From Anaerolineaceae bacterium UBA6801 (GTDB lineage: Bacteria; Chloroflexota; Anaerolineae; Anaerolineales; Anaerolineaceae): 17,242 bases of DNA. The notes below the pieces were generated by a model that did no database searches, was not told the origin of the DNA, and was given only the letters and a program-made list of their open reading frames with translations. The stretch is from NCBI GenBank assembly GCA_002452315.1, contig DKFH01000144.1, positions 6,496-23,737 of the forward strand. Direction: 5' to 3'. The translations under genes and the position numbers were made by a program. Positions 14,519 to 17,242 of this stretch are shown piece after piece (the first letter of the stretch is position 1; each line of letters opens with the position of its first letter).

Positions 14519-14881
14519 ATGACAGATCGCAATCTTGGGAACAACGGGTCGTTTTGGGAGAGCAAATTAATGTGGTTTCTGATTGGCATGATCGTCATCA
14601 TCATTGTGCTGGCGATTCTGGCCTTAAGAAGTCCGATCTCTCAACCGATTGGTGAACGTACCATGATCCCAACGCTAGAAGAAACGCCATCAGCGCTCAG
14701 CCCGGATGAAACCCCTGAGCCCGTGGTCATCATTCTGGGGCAGGAGGATTTTTTGGATCCTGAAGACATCGGTCATACCGATGGTATCATCTTTTGGAGC
14801 ACGATTTTGCTGTTGATTGTGGTGGTTGGCACCCTGCGGGAGGCCATCCTGCGAAGAAAATCGTCCCCAAGCAACGATTGA
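14519..14881 (+). CDS. Two-TM membrane protein of unknown function
   Basis: A 120-aa protein not recognised as a known family. It has a short polar N-terminus, a first hydrophobic helix at about 18-36, an acidic Pro/Thr-rich loop of about 50 residues (about 45-90), a second helix at about 91-104 and a short basic C-terminal tail (REAILRRK). With both termini likely cytoplasmic, the acidic loop would face outside, next to the preceding solute-binding lipoprotein. ATG 14519 is served by GGGGGAG five bases upstream, within the end of the SBP gene, so the two are translationally coupled. An overlapping GTG 14513 is a less likely start. Possibly a partner of the binding protein; no function can be claimed. 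Confidence 0.7.
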   Translation: MTDRNLGNNGSFWESKLMWFLIGMIVIIIVLAILALRSPISQPIGERTMIPTLEETPSALSPDETPEPVVIILGQEDFLDPEDIGHTDGIIFWSTILLLIVVVGTLREAILRRKSSPSND

Positions 14882-14900
14882 GATCCGCGAGGTGAATGGG

Positions 14901-15260
14901 ATGGAAGACCGTTTACAAACTTTCCAAAATTATCGCCAACAAATGAACCAGCGCATTGCGGCCATTGACCATTTGGGCATTAAGCGCTTCTTTAACCTGG
15001 ATACCAATGCCTATGAAGACGGCGCATTGAGCGGGAAAGAGAAAGAGCTGCTGGGCTTGGTGGCTTCTTTGGTGCTGCGCTGCAATGATTGCGTTGATTA
15101 CCACATTGTGCAGTGCGTGGATGCGGGCTGGACGGACGCGGAGCTGTATGATGCCTTCAATGTTGGTTTGGTTGTGGGCGGCAGCATTGTCATTCCCCAT
15201 TTGCGCCATGCGGTTGAAACTTTGGATCTATACCGGGCGCAGATGGCAGCGGCCCAATGA
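14901..15260 (+). CDS. AhpD-like carboxymuconolactone decarboxylase family protein
   Basis: A 119-aa all-helical protein of the AhpD/CMD family. The redox motif CNDC (Cys61, Cys64) followed by His68 matches the CxxCxxxH of AhpD-type peroxidase or disulfide reductase proteins, with a glutamate-rich helix (KEKE, 46-49) upstream as usual. Such small proteins often act as alkylhydroperoxidases with a thiol donor. ATG 14901 follows GAGGTGA at normal spacing; the open frame extends further upstream but overlaps the membrane-protein gene. It is the last gene of the operon, 24 bp before a strong terminator. Role in a peptidase operon is not obvious. Family sure, activity inferred. Confidence 0.9.
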   Translation: MEDRLQTFQNYRQQMNQRIAAIDHLGIKRFFNLDTNAYEDGALSGKEKELLGLVASLVLRCNDCVDYHIVQCVDAGWTDAELYDAFNVGLVVGGSIVIPHLRHAVETLDLYRAQMAAAQ

Positions 15261-15274
15261 GCTTTTGTACTGAC

Positions 15275-15313
15275 GAAAAAAATCGATCTCCATTACAGAG
15301 ATCGTTTTTATTT
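15275..15313. terminator. Bidirectional intrinsic terminator
   Basis: A perfect 7-bp stem CGATCTC (15284-15290)/GAGATCG (15298-15304) with a 7-nt loop is flanked by A7 on the left and TTTTTATTT on the right. It therefore terminates plus-strand transcription from the AhpD gene and minus-strand transcription from cysE, whose stop is four bases away. It marks the end of two convergent operons. Confidence 0.93.
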
Positions 15314-15316
15314 CGC

Positions 15317-16072
15317 CTAAATACTGAAGTCTGAGCCAATCCAGTATCCTTCGTCATCGGGTTTGATCTTGCCGTTCTTGTGGACGTGCAGCTCCCCTTC
15401 TAACTGGTCCAGGCGTGTCATCACCTGGCGCAAGGCCTCGCCCAGCGTATCGGGCAGGCGGTCATGGTGCAGGTCCAGCAGCTCATCGGTCGGTTTTTCA
15501 GTCCGGCGCACGACTTGCCCGGGTACCCCCACCACCACGGAATTTGGCGGGACTGGCTTGACGACCACAGCATTGGCACCGATGCGGCTGCCGCGCCCGA
15601 TCGTGATGGCGCCCAGGATCTTGGCACCCGCGCCGACCACCACCCGGTCGCCCAGGGTGGGATGGCGTTTGCCTTTCTCCAGGCTGACGCCGCCCAGGGT
15701 CACCCCGTGATAGAGGGTGACGTCCTGTCCGACTTCGGCCGTTTCACCGATGACCACGCCCATGCCGTGATCGATAAAAAAGCGCCGACCGATGACTGCC
15801 CCGGGGTGAATCTCGATGCCGGTAGCCCAGCGGGCCAATTGCGAGAGCCAACGCGCCAAAAAGTGCAGCTTGCGCATCCACAGCCAGTGGGTGACGCGGT
15901 AGATCCAGATGGCATGTAAACCTGAATAATTGAACAGCACCTCAAACCGATTGCGCGCGGCGGGGTCACGCTGCAGCGCGCAGTTGATGTCTTCCCAGAT
16001 CATTTTAAACAACCCGATCTCCTTATTCTGCTGGGTGAGGGATGAAAATGGTTTATCAATTGTATGTTCCAT
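15317..16072 (-). CDS. cysE: Serine O-acetyltransferase
   Basis: Acetylates L-serine with acetyl-CoA, the first committed step of cysteine synthesis; 251 aa, cytosolic. An N-terminal helical domain with WEDIN and RDPAARN (26-41) precedes the left-handed beta-helix of hexapeptide repeats (about 85-185). Catalytic residues visible are Asp101 and His102 in FIDHGMG and His122 in [19 protein letters not shown] ends the helix. The protein has a C-terminal extension and ends in Ile, the residue that docks into cysteine synthase in the CysE-CysK complex. AGGGGAA precedes ATG 16072. The gene lies 18 bp after cysK, so they form one operon. High confidence. Confidence 0.97.
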   Translation of the reverse strand: MEHTIDKPFSSLTQQNKEIGLFKMIWEDINCALQRDPAARNRFEVLFNYSGLHAIWIYRVTHWLWMRKLHFLARWLSQLARWATGIEIHPGAVIGRRFFIDHGMGVVIGETAEVGQDVTLYHGVTLGGVSLEKGKRHPTLGDRVVVGAGAKILGAITIGRGSRIGANAVVVKPVPPNSVVVGVPGQVVRRTEKPTDELLDLHHDRLPDTLGEALRQVMTRLDQLEGELHVHKNGKIKPDDEGYWIGSDFSI

Positions 16073-16090
16073 AGCGGTTCCCCTGATTTT

Positions 16091-17029
16091 CTAATGTTCC
16101 TCGTGTAGATCGTCAAACAGCGGCGTGCTTAAGTAGCGCTCTGCAAAGGAGGGTACAATCACGACGATCCGTTTTCCCGCATTATCAGGGCGCTCGGCAA
16201 CCTGCAAGGCCGCCCAGGTGGCCGCGCCGGAGGAAATCCCCACCGGCAAACCTTCCTCCACAGCCAGCCTGCGGGCGGTGCTGAAAGCGTCTTCCCCGCT
16301 CACCTGGATGATCTCGTCGTAGATCTCGGTGTTGAGAATGTCCGGGATAAAGCCCGCGCCGATGCCCATCAAGGGATGAGGACCTTTTTTGCCGCCGGAG
16401 AGGACCGGTGAATCGGCCGGTTCAACGGCGACCACCTGCAGGTTGGGGTTCAGTTCTTTTAATCGCTCACCGGTGCCGGTGATCGTGCCACCCGTGCCGA
16501 TGCCTGCCACCAGGAAATCGACCTCGCCGTCGGTATCGCGCCAGATCTCCATGGCGGTGGTGCGGCGGTGGATTTCTGGGTTGGCGGGGTTGGCAAACTG
16601 GTTGGGCATGAAGTAACGCGGGTCAGCCGCCACCAGCGCTTCGGCTTTGGCGATCGAGCCGTTCATGCCTTCTTCGTCCGGGGTGAGGATCAGTTCAGCA
16701 CCCAGGGCTTTCATCATCAGCTTGCGTTCGTAGCTTACCTTTTCGGGCATGATGATCACGCAGCCATAGCCCCGGGCAGCGGCGGTGAAGGCCAGGGCGA
16801 TGCCGGTGTTGCCGCTGGTCGGTTCCACGATGATGCTATCGGGCGAAAGCAGGCCGGCCTCTTCGGCAGCGTCGATCATGGCCACGCCGACGCGGTCCTT
16901 GACGCTGTGGGCCGGGTTGAAATACTCGAGTTTGAGGACAACTTCAGCCCCGGCGCCTGCCGTCAGGCGGTTCAGGCGCACCAGGGGGGTGTTGCCGATC
17001 AATTCTGTAATGTTGTTGTAAATTTTCAT
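16091..17029 (-). CDS. cysK: Cysteine synthase A (O-acetylserine sulfhydrylase)
   Basis: PLP enzyme that makes cysteine from O-acetylserine and sulfide, 312 aa. The PLP lysine is Lys44 in NPAHSVKDR; the substrate loop TSGNTG is at 71-76; the phosphate-binding GTGGTITG and the GISSGAA segment further on are also present. GGAG about eight bases upstream fixes ATG 17029, the canonical N-terminus ([15 protein letters not shown]). The frame stays open to 17155 but that extension is leader sequence, not protein. It heads a two-gene operon with cysE. The 5' leader (17030-17223) is highly structured and may regulate it. High confidence. Confidence 0.97.
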   Translation of the reverse strand: MKIYNNITELIGNTPLVRLNRLTAGAGAEVVLKLEYFNPAHSVKDRVGVAMIDAAEEAGLLSPDSIIVEPTSGNTGIALAFTAAARGYGCVIIMPEKVSYERKLMMKALGAELILTPDEEGMNGSIAKAEALVAADPRYFMPNQFANPANPEIHRRTTAMEIWRDTDGEVDFLVAGIGTGGTITGTGERLKELNPNLQVVAVEPADSPVLSGGKKGPHPLMGIGAGFIPDILNTEIYDEIIQVSGEDAFSTARRLAVEEGLPVGISSGAATWAALQVAERPDNAGKRIVVIVPSFAERYLSTPLFDDLHEEH

Positions 17030-17223
17030 TTTATTTACTCCGTAATAATTTCCAGTGTGGTTCAGACTTAAAACACAACAGCCCGTTGATTTAACAATAA
17101 AAGCGGCGATAGATTTCCTCCGCAGATTACACGTGCGGGGCCCTCCGCCGCCCAAATCAACTGGCTGTGTTCGCTTTTCCAGTTTTTGTTGTCTGAGCGG
17201 TGGTTAGCGACCCCGCCTCAGAC
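17030..17223 (-). promoter_or_regulatory. Structured 5' leader of cysK-cysE
   Basis: On the minus strand the leader begins with a long hairpin: plus-strand arms GTCTGA-GCGG-GGT (17191-17204) and ACC-CCGC-TCAGAC (17210-17223), with single-base bulges. A nested stem follows: 17085-17092 with 17154-17161 (8 bp), 17103-17108 with 17146-17151 (6 bp), and 17118-17124 with 17134-17140 (7 bp, one T-G). A competing stem, 17159-17164 with 17179-17184, overlaps the outer one. No T-box, SAM-I or other known riboswitch consensus is recognised. Could also be a protein operator or an unrelated repeat. Confidence 0.5.
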
Positions 17224-17229
17224 ACAAGC

Positions 17230-17235
17230 ATTTTA
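17230..17235 (-). promoter_or_regulatory. Possible -10 box of cysK
   Basis: TAAAAT on the minus strand would place the start site at about 17223, exactly at the foot of the first leader hairpin. The -35 region falls beyond the window edge, so this is tentative. Confidence 0.35.
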
Positions 17236-17242
17236 ACATCCG

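Noticed and set aside
17030..17155. N-terminal extension of CysK
   Set aside because: The extension has no family similarity, lies in the structured leader, and a good ribosome site precedes ATG 17029.
17030..17223. Known T-box or SAM-I riboswitch
   Set aside because: AACCACCGC and GGCGGAGGG resemble fragments of those consensuses, but the T-box antiterminator and the SAM-I core (GGCAACC, GAUGAAA) are absent.

Overview
This window looks like chromosomal DNA from a monoderm, GC-rich bacterium, most likely a member of the Chloroflexota (Anaerolineae-like). That assignment is inferred from style, not from a marker gene: several membrane-anchored proteins with Thr/Pro-rich linkers, lipoprotein signals on enzymes that would be periplasmic in diderms, and tandem M42 aminopeptidases. 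No rRNA, tRNA, CRISPR array, transposase or integrase was seen.

Layout. (1) 1-371 has no credible gene. It holds hairpin-forming repeats and a 98-bp imperfect inverted-repeat element. (2) 372-5188, minus strand, is a defence-like accessory block: a Type IIG restriction-modification enzyme (972 aa) followed downstream by a short, AT-rich UvrD/Rep-type helicase. The RM gene is itself a composition mosaic, with an AT-rich block covering the target-recognition half between GC-rich ends. (3) 5189-5431 is another hairpin-rich spacer. (4) 5432-6384, minus strand, carries an M50 site-2-protease-like membrane protein and a small GIY-YIG protein in one unit. (5) 6526-8576, plus strand, is a methionine-sulfoxide repair operon: a rhodanese-like lipoprotein, MsrP (molybdopterin subunit, with both a Tat motif and a lipobox) and MsrQ (membrane haem subunit). 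(6) 8669-9436 is a single SAM-dependent methyltransferase with a nearly leaderless promoter. (7) 9530-15260, plus strand, is a tightly packed seven-gene unit: a TP-rich anchored stalk protein, three consecutive M42 metallo-aminopeptidases, a solute-binding lipoprotein without a transporter, a two-TM protein and an AhpD-like CxxC protein. A promoter-like site lies at its head and a strong terminator at its end. (8) 15317-17029, minus strand, is cysK-cysE, the last two steps of cysteine synthesis, behind a roughly 195-nt leader that can fold extensively.

How the parts relate. The sulfur theme recurs: MsrPQ repairs oxidised methionine using membrane electrons, the rhodanese-like lipoprotein may handle sulfane sulfur outside the cell, and CysE/CysK make cysteine. 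The M42 operon looks like a peptide-use system in which an extracytoplasmic binding lipoprotein and anchored membrane proteins are co-expressed with three cytosolic aminopeptidases; that link is inferred from gene order. The strongest candidates for something new are the seven-gene M42 operon, the swapped recognition module in the RM gene with its neighbouring helicase, the structured cysK leader and the hairpin repeat families at 1-334 and 5241-5407.
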